From the NCBI RefSeq assembly GCF_001905385.1, contig NZ_LIPF01000005.1:372001-436000 (forward strand): a DNA stretch of 64,000 nt. Reading direction: 5' to 3'. Shown in pieces: positions 1 to 8,198 of the stretch; the stretch's first letter is position 1, and each line of letters starts with the position of its first letter. Under the pieces are notes generated by a model, which saw nothing but the letters and a program-made list of their open reading frames with translations, searched no databases and was not told the DNA's origin. The stretch is from Streptomyces sp. CB02414. Lineage in GTDB: Bacteria > Actinomycetota > Actinomycetes > Streptomycetales > Streptomycetaceae. The translations under genes and the position numbers were made by a program.

Positions 1-1011
1 ACCCGCGTCCACCACCGACCGCAGCGCCGGCACTCGCGCCGCCGCGAGCAGCAGCTCACCCAGATCCGGCTCGCCCCAGGCCCGTACGCACTCCTGGAGC
101 AGCCACAGCCCCATGATGTTGCGCAGGTAACGGACCGTGCCGTCGAGCCCCAGTTCGTTGGTGAAGTTGGCGGCGCGGCTCTCCTCCGTCAGCACCGGCG
201 CGGTCAGCTCCAGACCGGCCAGCGACCAGGTCCCGGTGCAGATGTACGCGAACCGCTCGCCCGAGGCCGGCACGGCGGCCACCGCGGACGCGGTGTCGTG
301 CGAACCGACCGCCGTCACCGGCACAGGACCGGCCAGCCCCGTCTCCTCCAGCACCCGGGGCGTCAGCACACCCGCCGGATCGCCCGGTTGACGCAGCGGC
401 GCGAAGAGCGCCAGGTCGATCCCGAGCCGGCCGGCGACGTCCTGCGACCAGTCACGGGTGCGGGGGTCGATCAGCTGGGTGGTGGACGCGTTGGTCAGCT
501 CCGTGCCCTGCTCGCCGGTCAGCCAGTACGTCAGCAGGTCCGGGATCAGCAGCAGCCGCCGGGCCTGCGCGAACTGGGCGGTGTCCCGCGCGGCGACGAG
601 CTGGTACAGGGTGTTGAAGGGCGCGTACTGCAACCCGGTCGCCGCGTACAGCTCCCCGGCGGGCAGCGTGGCCCACACCTTCTCCGCAACGCCCTCGGTG
701 CGGGCGTCGCGGTAGTGCACCGGGTTGCCGAGCAGTGCCCCGTCGACGTCCAGCAGGCCGTGGTCGACGGCCCAGCTGTCCACGCCCACCGAGTCCACCG
801 GTCCGGCCGCCCGCAGCCCGTCCAGCACACCGGCGTACAGCGCCAGGACGTCCCAGCGCAGCCCCTCCGGCGTACGGACCGGCCGGTTGGGGAAGCGGTG
901 CGCCTCGGCCAGCTCCAGCCGGTCGGGGTCCACGCGGCCGGCCATGACGCGCCCGCTGGACGCGCCGAGGTCGACCGCGGCGTACGACCTGAGGCGCGTG
1001 CCGCCGCTCAT
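1..1011 (-). CDS. rhaB: Rhamnulokinase, 3' end outside window
   Basis: The protein phosphorylates L-rhamnulose to L-rhamnulose 1-phosphate in the cytoplasm, the second committed step of rhamnose breakdown. The 337 visible residues begin with the FGGY/actin-like ATPase motif (DLGASSGR near residue 15) and contain the CTGTWSL segment typical of sugar kinases. About 140 C-terminal residues of the usual 480 lie beyond the left edge. The ATG overlaps the stop codon of the upstream aldolase/dehydrogenase gene by four bases (ATGA), so translation is probably coupled. It is the last visible gene of the leftward operon rhaI-rhaEW-rhaB. Other FGGY kinases are possible from sequence alone, but the context makes the call firm. 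Confidence 0.9.
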   Translation of the reverse strand, partial: MSGGTRLRSYAAVDLGASSGRVMAGRVDPDRLELAEAHRFPNRPVRTPEGLRWDVLALYAGVLDGLRAAGPVDSVGVDSWAVDHGLLDVDGALLGNPVHYRDARTEGVAEKVWATLPAGELYAATGLQYAPFNTLYQLVAARDTAQFAQARRLLLIPDLLTYWLTGEQGTELTNASTTQLIDPRTRDWSQDVAGRLGIDLALFAPLRQPGDPAGVLTPRVLEETGLAGPVPVTAVGSHDTASAVAAVPASGERFAYICTGTWSLAGLELTAPVLTEESRAANFTNELGLDGTVRYLRNIMGLWLLQECVRAWGEPDLGELLLAAARVPALRSVVDAG

Positions 1012-3047
1012 CGCAGGAACGCGGCGGCGACGCCGGCGTCGACCGGGACGTGCAGGCCGGTGGTGTGGGTCAGGTCGCCGCCGGTCAGCGCGAACACGGC
1101 GTTGGCGACGTGCTCGGGCAGCACCTCCCGCTTCAACAGCGTCCGCTGCGCGTAGAACTCGCCCAGCTTCTCCTCCGGCACCCCGTACACGGCCGCCCGC
1201 TGGGCACCCCAGCCGCCCGCGAAGATGCCCGAACCACGCACCACACCGTCCGGGTTGACCCCGTTCACCCGGATGCCGTGCTCGCCCAGCTCGGCGGCGA
1301 GGAGGCGCACCTGGTGGGCCTGGTCGGCCTTGGTCGCGGAGTAGGCGATGTTGTTGGGGCCCGCGAAGACGGCGTTCTTGGAGGCGATGTAGACGATGTC
1401 GCCGCCCATCTCCTGCGCCGTCATGACCCGGGCCGCCTCGCGCGAGACCAGGAAGGAACCGCGGGCCATGATGTCGTGCTGGAGGTCCCAGTCCTCGGCG
1501 GAGGTCTCCAGCAGCGGCTTGGAGACGGAGACGCCCGCGTTGTTGACCACCAGGTCGACCCCGCCGAAGGCGAGCACGGCCGCCCGGAAGGTCTCGGCGA
1601 TCCGCTCCTCGTCCGTCACGTCCACGGTCACGGCGACCGCCCTGTCCGGTCCGCCCAGTTCCTCGGCGACCGCCGCGGCGTTCTCGCCGTTCAAGTCGGC
1701 GACGACCACGCAGGCGCCCTCGGCGACGAGCCGCCGCGCGATCGCCTTCCCGATCCCGCTGCCCGCGCCGGTCACCAGCGCCACCCGGGTCGCCAGCGGC
1801 CTGGGCCTCGGCATCCGCTGGAGCTTGGCCTCCTCCAGCGCCCAGTACTCGATGCGGAACTTCTCCGACTCCTCGATCGGCGCGTACGCCGACACCGCCT
1901 CCGCCCCGCGCATCACGTTGACCGCGTTGACGTAGAACTCGCCGGCCACCCGGGCGGTCTGCTTGTCCTTGCCGAAGCTGAACATGCCGACACCCGGCAC
2001 CAGCACGACCGCCGGATCGGCGCCGCGCATCGCGGGGGAGCCGGGCTCGGCGTGCCGCCGGTAGTAGGCGGCGTACTCCTCGCGGTAGGCGGCGTGCAGT
2101 TCCCTGAGCCGGGCGACGGTCTCGTCCAGCGGCGCGGTCGGCGGCAGGTCGAGCACCAGCGGCCGCACCTTGGTGCGCAGGAAGTGGTCGGGGCAGGAGG
2201 TGCCGAGCGCGGCGAGCCGCGGGTGCTCGGCACGGGCGAGGAAGTCCAGCACCACGTCCGCGTCGGTGAAGTGCCCCACCTGCGGCCGGTCCCGGGAGGC
2301 CAGGCCGCGGACGTACGGCGCCAGGGCCGCCGCCCGCTCCCGCCGCTCGGCCTCGGGCAGCGCCTCGTACCCGTCGACCACCGCGCCGAACGGCTCGGCC
2401 TTCCCGCGCTCGGCGAGGAAGGCCTCGGCGGTGCGGATGATGTGCAGCGAGTTGCGCTCGCACTCCTCGGAGTTGTCGCCCCAGGCGGTGATGCCGTGCC
2501 CGCCGAGCACACACCCGATCGCCCGCGGGTTGGCCTCCTTCACGGCCGCGATGTCCAGCCCCAGCTGGAAACCGGGCCGCCGCCACGGCACCCACACCAC
2601 GGTGTCGCCGAAGCACTCGGCGGTCAGCTTCTCGCCGTCCGCCGCGCAGGCCAGCGCGATCCCGGAGTCGGGGTGGAGGTGGTCCACGTGCGCGGCCTCC
2701 ACCAGCCCGTGCATCGCCGTGTCGATGGAGGGCGCGGCGCCGCCCTTGCCGTGCAGGCAGTAGTCGAAGGCGGCGACCATCTCGTCCTCGCGCCCGACGC
2801 CCGGGTAGACGTCCTTGAGCGCCCGCATCCGGTCCAGCCGCAGCACGGCCAGCCCCGCCTCGCTGAGCGTCCCGAGATCACCGCCGGACCCCTTGACCCA
2901 CATCAGTTCCACATCACCTCCGGTGACGGGATCGGTGGCGGTTCCTTTGGCGGAGGCGTTCCCGCCGGCGTAGTTGGTGTTCCGGGGGTCGGAACCGAGC
3001 CGGTGGGAGCGGGCGAGGAGGGCGTCGGCCGAGGGGTGGCTAGCCAT
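1008..3047 (-). CDS. rhaEW: Bifunctional rhamnulose-1-phosphate aldolase / lactaldehyde dehydrogenase
   Basis: This 679-residue fusion should cleave rhamnulose 1-phosphate to dihydroxyacetone phosphate and L-lactaldehyde and then oxidise the lactaldehyde. The N-terminal half is a class II aldolase/adducin domain with Zn-ligand histidines in HVDHLH (120-125) and GGHG (182-185). The C-terminal half, from about residue 420, is a short-chain dehydrogenase with TGAGSGIG (426-433), NNAG (502-505), Ser556 and the YSATK catalytic pair (569-573). I chose the ATG at 3047 because AAGGACT lies just upstream; an in-frame extension of 34 residues has no such site. RhaEW-type fusions are known from Bacillus and Chloroflexi rhamnose operons. 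It sits between rhaI and rhaB. Confidence 0.93.
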   Translation of the reverse strand: MASHPSADALLARSHRLGSDPRNTNYAGGNASAKGTATDPVTGGDVELMWVKGSGGDLGTLSEAGLAVLRLDRMRALKDVYPGVGREDEMVAAFDYCLHGKGGAAPSIDTAMHGLVEAAHVDHLHPDSGIALACAADGEKLTAECFGDTVVWVPWRRPGFQLGLDIAAVKEANPRAIGCVLGGHGITAWGDNSEECERNSLHIIRTAEAFLAERGKAEPFGAVVDGYEALPEAERRERAAALAPYVRGLASRDRPQVGHFTDADVVLDFLARAEHPRLAALGTSCPDHFLRTKVRPLVLDLPPTAPLDETVARLRELHAAYREEYAAYYRRHAEPGSPAMRGADPAVVLVPGVGMFSFGKDKQTARVAGEFYVNAVNVMRGAEAVSAYAPIEESEKFRIEYWALEEAKLQRMPRPRPLATRVALVTGAGSGIGKAIARRLVAEGACVVVADLNGENAAAVAEELGGPDRAVAVTVDVTDEERIAETFRAAVLAFGGVDLVVNNAGVSVSKPLLETSAEDWDLQHDIMARGSFLVSREAARVMTAQEMGGDIVYIASKNAVFAGPNNIAYSATKADQAHQVRLLAAELGEHGIRVNGVNPDGVVRGSGIFAGGWGAQRAAVYGVPEEKLGEFYAQRTLLKREVLPEHVANAVFALTGGDLTHTTGLHVPVDAGVAAAFLR

Positions 3048-3082
3048 GTCTGACAGTCCTTTCGAACGAAGGGCGGGGGAGT

Positions 3083-3143
3083 GCGCCCCATCAGGGGCGC
3101 GGGGAACTGCGCGACCAGCCACAACCGGCCCGCAGCCGCGGAA
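3083..3143. repeat. Streptomyces-type intergenic repeat between rhaI and rhaEW
   Basis: The gap between rhaI and rhaEW holds two overlapping short hairpins. GCGCCCC (3083-3089) pairs with GGGGCGC (3094-3100), and GCGC (3097-3100) pairs with GCGC (3109-3112). The block GGGGCGCGGGGAACTGCGCG followed by ACCAGCC is, from memory, a very common intergenic element of Streptomyces genomes. I see only this copy here. It lies inside the transcribed leader of rhaEW and could affect processing or polarity. Confidence 0.5.
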
Positions 3144-3164
3144 CAACACAAACCCGGCAGACGC

Positions 3165-4325
3165 CTACGCCCCCCACCCCGCCTGCCGCCCACCCACCCG
3201 CTCGGCGACGACCGTCTCCGCCCACCCGCACTCGCGATACGCGGCCATGGGATCCGGGGCGAGCCCCATCTCCTCCCGCACCTCACGAAGAAGCGGACGC
3301 ACGTCCGAGTCGTACGCGTCCATCACCACCGCGTTGGCGCCCAGCACATCCCCCGAAGCCTGCGCAGCAGCCAGCGCGTCCGCGTCGACCAGCAACGCCT
3401 TGGCCGTAGCCTCCTGAACGTTCATCACCGACCGGATGATCGCCGGAACCTTCGCCTCGATGTTGTGGCACTGATCCAGCATGAACGCCACGTCGGAGGT
3501 GAACCCGCCCCCGCGCACCACCTCGTACATGATCCGGAACAGCTGGAACGGATCGGCCGCCCCCACCATCAGGTCGTCGTCCGCGTAGAAGCGCGAGTTG
3601 AAGTCGAACCCGCCGAGCTTTCCCTCCCGCAGCAGCGTCGCCACGATGAACTCGATGTTCGTGCCCGGCGCGTGGTGCCCGGTGTCGACGACGACCTGCG
3701 CCTTCTCGCCCAGCCGGAGGCAGTGCGCATAGGCCGTGCCCCAGTCCGGCACGTCCGTCGTGTAGAACGCCGGCTCGAAGAGCTTGTACTCCAGCAGCAT
3801 CCGCTGCCCCTCGCCCAGCCGCTCGTACACCTCGGCCAGCCCCTCGGCCAGCCGGTCCTGCCGGGAGCGCACGTCGTCCTGCCCGGGATAGTTCGTACCG
3901 TCGGCGAACCACAGCTTCAGGTCCCGGGACCCGGTGGCGTCCATGATGTCGACGCACTCCAGCAGGTGGCCGACGGCCTTCTTGCGCACCGCCGCGTCGG
4001 GGTGGCAGACGCTGCCGAGCCGGTAGTCGTCGTCCTGGAAGGTGTTGGAGTTGATCGCGCCGATCCGCAGGCCCCGCGCCCTCGCGTGCTCGGCCAGCGC
4101 CGAGTAGTCCTCGACCTTGTCCCACGGGATGTGCAGGGCGACGGTCGGGGCCACGCCCGTGAACTCGTGCACCTTCGCCGCGTCGTCCAGTTTCTCGAAC
4201 GGGTCGCGCGGCACGCCCGCCTGGGCGAACACCTTGAACCGGGTGCCGGAGTTCCCGTACGCCCACGACGGCGTCTCGACAGCCTGGGTCCTGAGCGCGG
4301 CCTTCACCGCGGCGAGCTCGGTCAC
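3165..4325 (-). CDS. rhaI: L-rhamnose isomerase
   Basis: The enzyme interconverts L-rhamnose and L-rhamnulose, the entry step of the pathway. The 386-residue protein has the sugar-phosphate-isomerase TIM-barrel look of the Pseudomonas stutzeri/actinobacterial RhaI type rather than E. coli RhaA. It includes HIPWDKVEDYS, a metal-binding KLWFADGTNYPGQDD stretch, VDTGHHAPGTNIE and a GGFDFNSRFYADDD segment with metal-ligand Asp and His residues. The start is GTG at 4325, seven bases after AGGAG. It is the first gene of the leftward rhamnose operon. Its promoter (TTGACA-17-TAGCTT) has a LacI-type operator at the transcription start. Confidence 0.93.
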   Translation of the reverse strand: MTELAAVKAALRTQAVETPSWAYGNSGTRFKVFAQAGVPRDPFEKLDDAAKVHEFTGVAPTVALHIPWDKVEDYSALAEHARARGLRIGAINSNTFQDDDYRLGSVCHPDAAVRKKAVGHLLECVDIMDATGSRDLKLWFADGTNYPGQDDVRSRQDRLAEGLAEVYERLGEGQRMLLEYKLFEPAFYTTDVPDWGTAYAHCLRLGEKAQVVVDTGHHAPGTNIEFIVATLLREGKLGGFDFNSRFYADDDLMVGAADPFQLFRIMYEVVRGGGFTSDVAFMLDQCHNIEAKVPAIIRSVMNVQEATAKALLVDADALAAAQASGDVLGANAVVMDAYDSDVRPLLREVREEMGLAPDPMAAYRECGWAETVVAERVGGRQAGWGA

Positions 4326-4389
4326 TTCGGCGCTCCTGTGACATCGGGTCGCGGCCGGTCCCGTGACCGACTCTGCGCACGACCATGTG

Positions 4390-4437
4390 TGAAACGATTC
4401 AGAACGTGAAGCTATGAGTCGCCCGAAGGGGTGTCAA
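4390..4437 (-). promoter_or_regulatory. rhaI promoter with LacI-type operator
   Basis: Read on the minus strand, TTGACA (4437-4432) and TAGCTT (4414-4409) are separated by exactly 17 bp, close to the housekeeping sigma consensus. The imperfect palindrome TGAAACGATTCA occupies 4390-4401, where transcription should begin. A bound LacI-family repressor would block initiation. The matching site on the other arm of the intergenic region supports a shared regulator, most simply the LacI protein at 9786. Confidence 0.72.
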
Positions 4438-4511
4438 CCCTTCTGCTCACACCCGCTTTCCGTGATAAGGGCGTGACCTTCGGCTGTCGAAAGATTTTCG
4501 ATCCGGACCCA

Positions 4512-4567
4512 TTGACGCGACATGCCCTGCCTGCCTAACGTCCCGGCAACCTAGTTGAAACCTTTCA
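4512..4567 (+). promoter_or_regulatory. Rhamnose transporter promoter with LacI-type operator
   Basis: TTGACG (4512-4517) and TAACGT (4536-4541) are spaced by 18 bp. TGAAACCTTTCA (4556-4567), with perfect TGAAA/TTTCA arms, lies just downstream of the expected start site and about 45 bp before the rhaT ATG. It resembles the site at 4390-4401, so the catabolic and transport arms are probably co-repressed. Confidence 0.72.
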
Positions 4568-4612
4568 CGACGCCGTGAGGGCCGTCCCGCCCGGCGTCGT
4601 CGAGGAGCCCCC

Positions 4613-6130
4613 ATGACCCACCCGTCCGACATGGGTACGGCCCCGGTTCTGGCGCTCAGGGACGTCTCCAAGTCCTTCGGCGCGGTCCGCGCCCTGCGGG
4701 ACGTCTCCCTGGAACTGTTCCCCGGCGAGGTGCACGCCCTGGCCGGTGAGAACGGCGCCGGCAAGTCGACCCTCATCAAGACGGTCGCCGGAGTGCACCG
4801 GCCGGACGCCGGCCAGGTGCTGCTCGACGGCGAGCCGGTCGTCTTCCACGGCCCCGGCGACGCCCGCGACGTCGGCATCGCCGTGATCTACCAGGAGCCG
4901 ACCCTCTTCCCCGACCTGTCGATCGCCGAGAACATCTTCATGGGCCGGCAGCCCCGGCGCGCCCTCGGCCGTATCGACCACCGGGCGACCCGGGACGCCA
5001 CCGCCGGGCTCATGCGACGCCTCGGCGTCGGACTCGACCCCGACCGCCCCGCGCGCGGCCTGTCCATCGCGGACCAGCAGATCGTGGAGATCGCCAAGGC
5101 GCTCTCCTTCGACGCCCGCGTACTGATCATGGACGAGCCGACCGCCGCGCTCACCGGCAGCGAGGTCGCCCGGCTCTTCGGCGTCGTGCGCACCCTGCGC
5201 GAGCAGGGCGCCGCCGTGCTCTTCATCTCCCACCGGCTGGAGGAGATCTTCCGGATCTGCGTGCGCGTCACCACCCTGCGGGACGGCGCCCGGGTCGCCA
5301 CCGAGCCGCTGGCCGGCATGACCGAGGACGACCTGGTCCGCCGCATGGTCGGCCGCGACCTCGACGAGCTCTACCCCAAGCAGGAGGTCAGCCCCGGCGA
5401 GGTCGCCCTCAGCGTGCGCCGCCTGACCCGGGAGGGTGTCTTCACCGACGTCTCCTTCGAGGTGCGGCGCGGCGAGATCGTCGGCCTCGCCGGACTGGTC
5501 GGCGCCGGGCGCACCGAGGTCGCCCGCGCCGTGTTCGGCGTGGACCGCTGGGACGCCGGCGAGGTCACCGTCGACGGCAGGCCCCTGGCCAACGGCGCCC
5601 CGTCCACCGCGATGGCGGCGGGCCTCGCCCTGGTCCCGGAGGACCGGCGCGCCCAGGGGCTGGTGATGGACATGTCCATCGAGCGCAACATCGGCCTCAC
5701 CGGGCTGCGCACGACCGTGCGGGCCGGGCTGATGGACCGGGGCGCCGAGCGCAGCCGCTCGCTCGACTGGGCGGTCAGGCTCCAGGTCAAGTACGCCCGC
5801 GTCGCCGACGCCGTGGCCACGCTCTCCGGAGGCAACCAGCAGAAGGTCGTCCTCGCCAAGTGGCTGGCCACCGGTCCCAAGGTGCTGATCGTCGACGAGC
5901 CGACCCGCGGCATCGATGTCGGCACCAAGGCCGAGGTGCACCGGCTGCTGGGCGGACTCGCCGCCGACGGCGTGGCCGTCCTGATGATCTCATCCGACCT
6001 GCCCGAGGTCCTCGGCATGGCCGACCGCGTCCTGGTGATGCACGAGGGCCGGCTGACCGCGGAGATCGCCCGCACCGACGCGACCGAGGAGACCGTGATG
6101 GCCGCAGCCACGGGGAGGACCGCCGCATGA
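4613..6130 (+). CDS. rhaT: Rhamnose ABC importer, double ATP-binding subunit
   Basis: The 505-residue cytoplasmic protein powers sugar import and is built like RbsA/XylG with two ABC cassettes in tandem. The first has a canonical Walker A (GENGAGKS, 45-52), signature and LIMDEPT Walker B. The second has the degenerate Walker A GLVGAGRT but an intact LSGGNQQK signature and VDEPTRGID Walker B, as is usual in the CUT2 family. GAGGAG precedes the ATG by five bases. It is the first gene of the rightward operon and overlaps rhaP by ATGA. The symbol follows rhizobial rhamnose importers and is unrelated to the E. coli RhaT symporter. Confidence 0.9.
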   Translation: MTHPSDMGTAPVLALRDVSKSFGAVRALRDVSLELFPGEVHALAGENGAGKSTLIKTVAGVHRPDAGQVLLDGEPVVFHGPGDARDVGIAVIYQEPTLFPDLSIAENIFMGRQPRRALGRIDHRATRDATAGLMRRLGVGLDPDRPARGLSIADQQIVEIAKALSFDARVLIMDEPTAALTGSEVARLFGVVRTLREQGAAVLFISHRLEEIFRICVRVTTLRDGARVATEPLAGMTEDDLVRRMVGRDLDELYPKQEVSPGEVALSVRRLTREGVFTDVSFEVRRGEIVGLAGLVGAGRTEVARAVFGVDRWDAGEVTVDGRPLANGAPSTAMAAGLALVPEDRRAQGLVMDMSIERNIGLTGLRTTVRAGLMDRGAERSRSLDWAVRLQVKYARVADAVATLSGGNQQKVVLAKWLATGPKVLIVDEPTRGIDVGTKAEVHRLLGGLAADGVAVLMISSDLPEVLGMADRVLVMHEGRLTAEIARTDATEETVMAAATGRTAA

Positions 6131-7167
6131 CGGTCACCGCACCCGGCCAGGCTCCCCGCACCGATGTGCCCGCGGCCGGCGCCACCCGGCTCGTCGACCG
6201 CGTCTTCAGGATGCGCGAACTCGCCATCCTCCTCGTCTTCCTGGTGATGATCGCCGTCACCCAGGCCGGCAACAGCGCGTTCCTGTCCGAGCAGGGCATC
6301 AAGGACCTGCTGCTGAACGCGACCATCCTGGTCCTGGTCGCCACCGGCCAGTCCCTGGTCGTCATCACCCGCAACGTCGACCTGTCCGTCGGCTCCACCC
6401 TCGGCATCAGCGCCTTCGCCGCCGGCACCCACCTCCAGGGCGGCGGCAGCTCCGCCGTGGCCGTGCTCCTCGCGGTGCTCATGGGCGTCGGCTTCGGCCT
6501 GCTCAACGGGCTGCTGGTCAGCCTCGGCCAGGTCCCCGCCCTGGTTGTCACCCTCGGCACCCTCTACATCATCCGCGGCATCGACTCCATCTGGGTCGGC
6601 TCCCGCCAGATCACCGCGGCCGACCTGCCCGCCGGCTTCGTCGACTTCGGCTCCGGTGGAATCTCCGCCGTGCCGTGGCCGGCCCTCATCGCCCTCGCGG
6701 TGCTCGTCGCCACCGCGTACTACCTGAAGCACTTCGGCAGCGGACGCGAGCTGTACGCGCTCGGCTCCAACCCGGAGGCCGCCCGGCTGGCCGGCATCCC
6801 GGTCCGCAAGCGCGTCCTCACCGCCTACACCTTCTGCGGCGCTCTCGCCGGACTCGCCGGCGCCCTCTACCTGGCCCGGTTCGGCAACGTCGACTCCGGC
6901 ACCGGCAACGGCTACGAACTGACCGTCGTCAGCGCCGTCGTGGTCGGCGGCGTCGTCTTCACCGGCGGCTCCGGCAGCGTCTACGGCGCCGCCCTCGGCG
7001 CGCTCCTGCTCACCTCGGTCAACAGCGTGCTGCCCGCCCTCGGCGTCAGCTCCGTGTGGGTGCTGGCCATCAACGGCATCCTGCTCATCCTCGCCATCGC
7101 CGTCGACCGGATCGTCGCGCTCCGCGTGGCCGACGCCCTGAAGAAGAGGAACGCCCGCCATGGCTGA
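6127..7167 (+). CDS. rhaP: Rhamnose ABC importer permease 1
   Basis: This is a 346-residue CUT2-family inner-membrane permease with about eight to ten hydrophobic helices. It carries the family block NVDLSVGSTLGIS near residue 85 and the ATPase-contact loop GSNPEAARLAGIPV. The ATG at 6127 overlaps the rhaT stop codon by four bases. In-frame sequence upstream exists only as a shadow of rhaT, so the internal ATG is the real start. It pairs with rhaQ to form the translocation channel. Confidence 0.88.
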   Translation: MTVTAPGQAPRTDVPAAGATRLVDRVFRMRELAILLVFLVMIAVTQAGNSAFLSEQGIKDLLLNATILVLVATGQSLVVITRNVDLSVGSTLGISAFAAGTHLQGGGSSAVAVLLAVLMGVGFGLLNGLLVSLGQVPALVVTLGTLYIIRGIDSIWVGSRQITAADLPAGFVDFGSGGISAVPWPALIALAVLVATAYYLKHFGSGRELYALGSNPEAARLAGIPVRKRVLTAYTFCGALAGLAGALYLARFGNVDSGTGNGYELTVVSAVVVGGVVFTGGSGSVYGAALGALLLTSVNSVLPALGVSSVWVLAINGILLILAIAVDRIVALRVADALKKRNARHG

Positions 7168-8173
7168 CCGCTCCCTGACGCGCGCCGTCCGCTGGGACAC
7201 GGTGGTGGGCGCCCTCCTCCTCGTCGTCCTGCTGCTCTCCTTCGGCTTCGTCGACGGCTTCGGCAACGCCCTCAACCTGTCCTTCCTCATCGGCAACACC
7301 CTGCCCATCGCGCTCATCGCCCTGCCGATGACGCTGCTCGTCGTCTCCGGCGAGATCGACCTGTCGGTCGCCTCCACCGCGGGCCTGTCCGGAGCGGTGA
7401 TGGGCGCCCTGTGGAACCAGGGCATGGCCATCGAGGCGATCATCCCGGTCTGCCTGCTCCTCGGCGTCGTCTGCGGCCTGGTCAACGGGCTGCTGGTCAC
7501 CCGGCTCGGCCTGCCCTCCCTCGCCGTCACCATCGGCACCCTGGCGGCCTACCGCGGCATCGCGCAGATCGTGCTCGGCTCGGACGCGGTGACCGACTTC
7601 CCCTCCCAGTACCTGGACTTCGCGGCCGGACGCATCGACGGCACCTTCGTCCCGTACGCCTTCCTCCCCTTCCTCGTACTGCTCGTCATCGCAGTGGTCG
7701 CCCTGCACGCCATGCCGTTCGGACGGTCGCTCTTCGCCATCGGCGCCAGTGAGGAGGCGGCCCGGTTCGCCGGCATCCGGGTCAGGCGGCAGAAGCTGAT
7801 CCTTTTCACCCTCACCGGCCTGATGTCCGCCCTCACCGGCGTCTTCTGGGCCCTGCACTACGCCAGCGCCCGCTACGACAACGCCACCGGCCTCGAACTC
7901 TCCGTCGTCGCCGCCGTACTGCTGGGCGGCATCGACTTCGACGGCGGCAAGGGGACGCTCGGCGGCGCCATCGCCGGGGTGTTCCTGCTCGGGGCCCTGC
8001 AGAACGTGATGAGCCTGAAGGACGTCTCCGCACAGTCGCAGATCGTCGTCACCGGCGTCCTGCTCGTGCTCTCCGTGCTCGGCCCACGGGTCGCACGGCA
8101 GATCTCCGCCGCGCGGGCCGGACGCAGAGCGGCGACGACGCCCGTGCGGAAGACACCCGCGCCCACCCCGTAG
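7160..8173 (+). CDS. rhaQ: Rhamnose ABC importer permease 2
   Basis: This is the second 337-residue CUT2 permease of the importer, hydrophobic throughout. It carries the EIDLSVASTAGLSG signature near residue 60 and the cytoplasmic GASEEAARFAGIRV loop that contacts the ATPase. Its start lies eight bases inside the end of rhaP, implying coupled translation. The two permeases are clearly related but not near-identical, consistent with a heterodimeric channel. Confidence 0.88.
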   Translation: MADRSLTRAVRWDTVVGALLLVVLLLSFGFVDGFGNALNLSFLIGNTLPIALIALPMTLLVVSGEIDLSVASTAGLSGAVMGALWNQGMAIEAIIPVCLLLGVVCGLVNGLLVTRLGLPSLAVTIGTLAAYRGIAQIVLGSDAVTDFPSQYLDFAAGRIDGTFVPYAFLPFLVLLVIAVVALHAMPFGRSLFAIGASEEAARFAGIRVRRQKLILFTLTGLMSALTGVFWALHYASARYDNATGLELSVVAAVLLGGIDFDGGKGTLGGAIAGVFLLGALQNVMSLKDVSAQSQIVVTGVLLVLSVLGPRVARQISAARAGRRAATTPVRKTPAPTP

Positions 8174-8198
8174 CCCCACCCCCGTAAGGAACCCGACC

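Noticed and set aside
5371..7539. A 722-codon frame opposite the rhamnose transporter genes
   Set aside because: Antisense to three well-supported genes with low-complexity composition and no recognisable domain.
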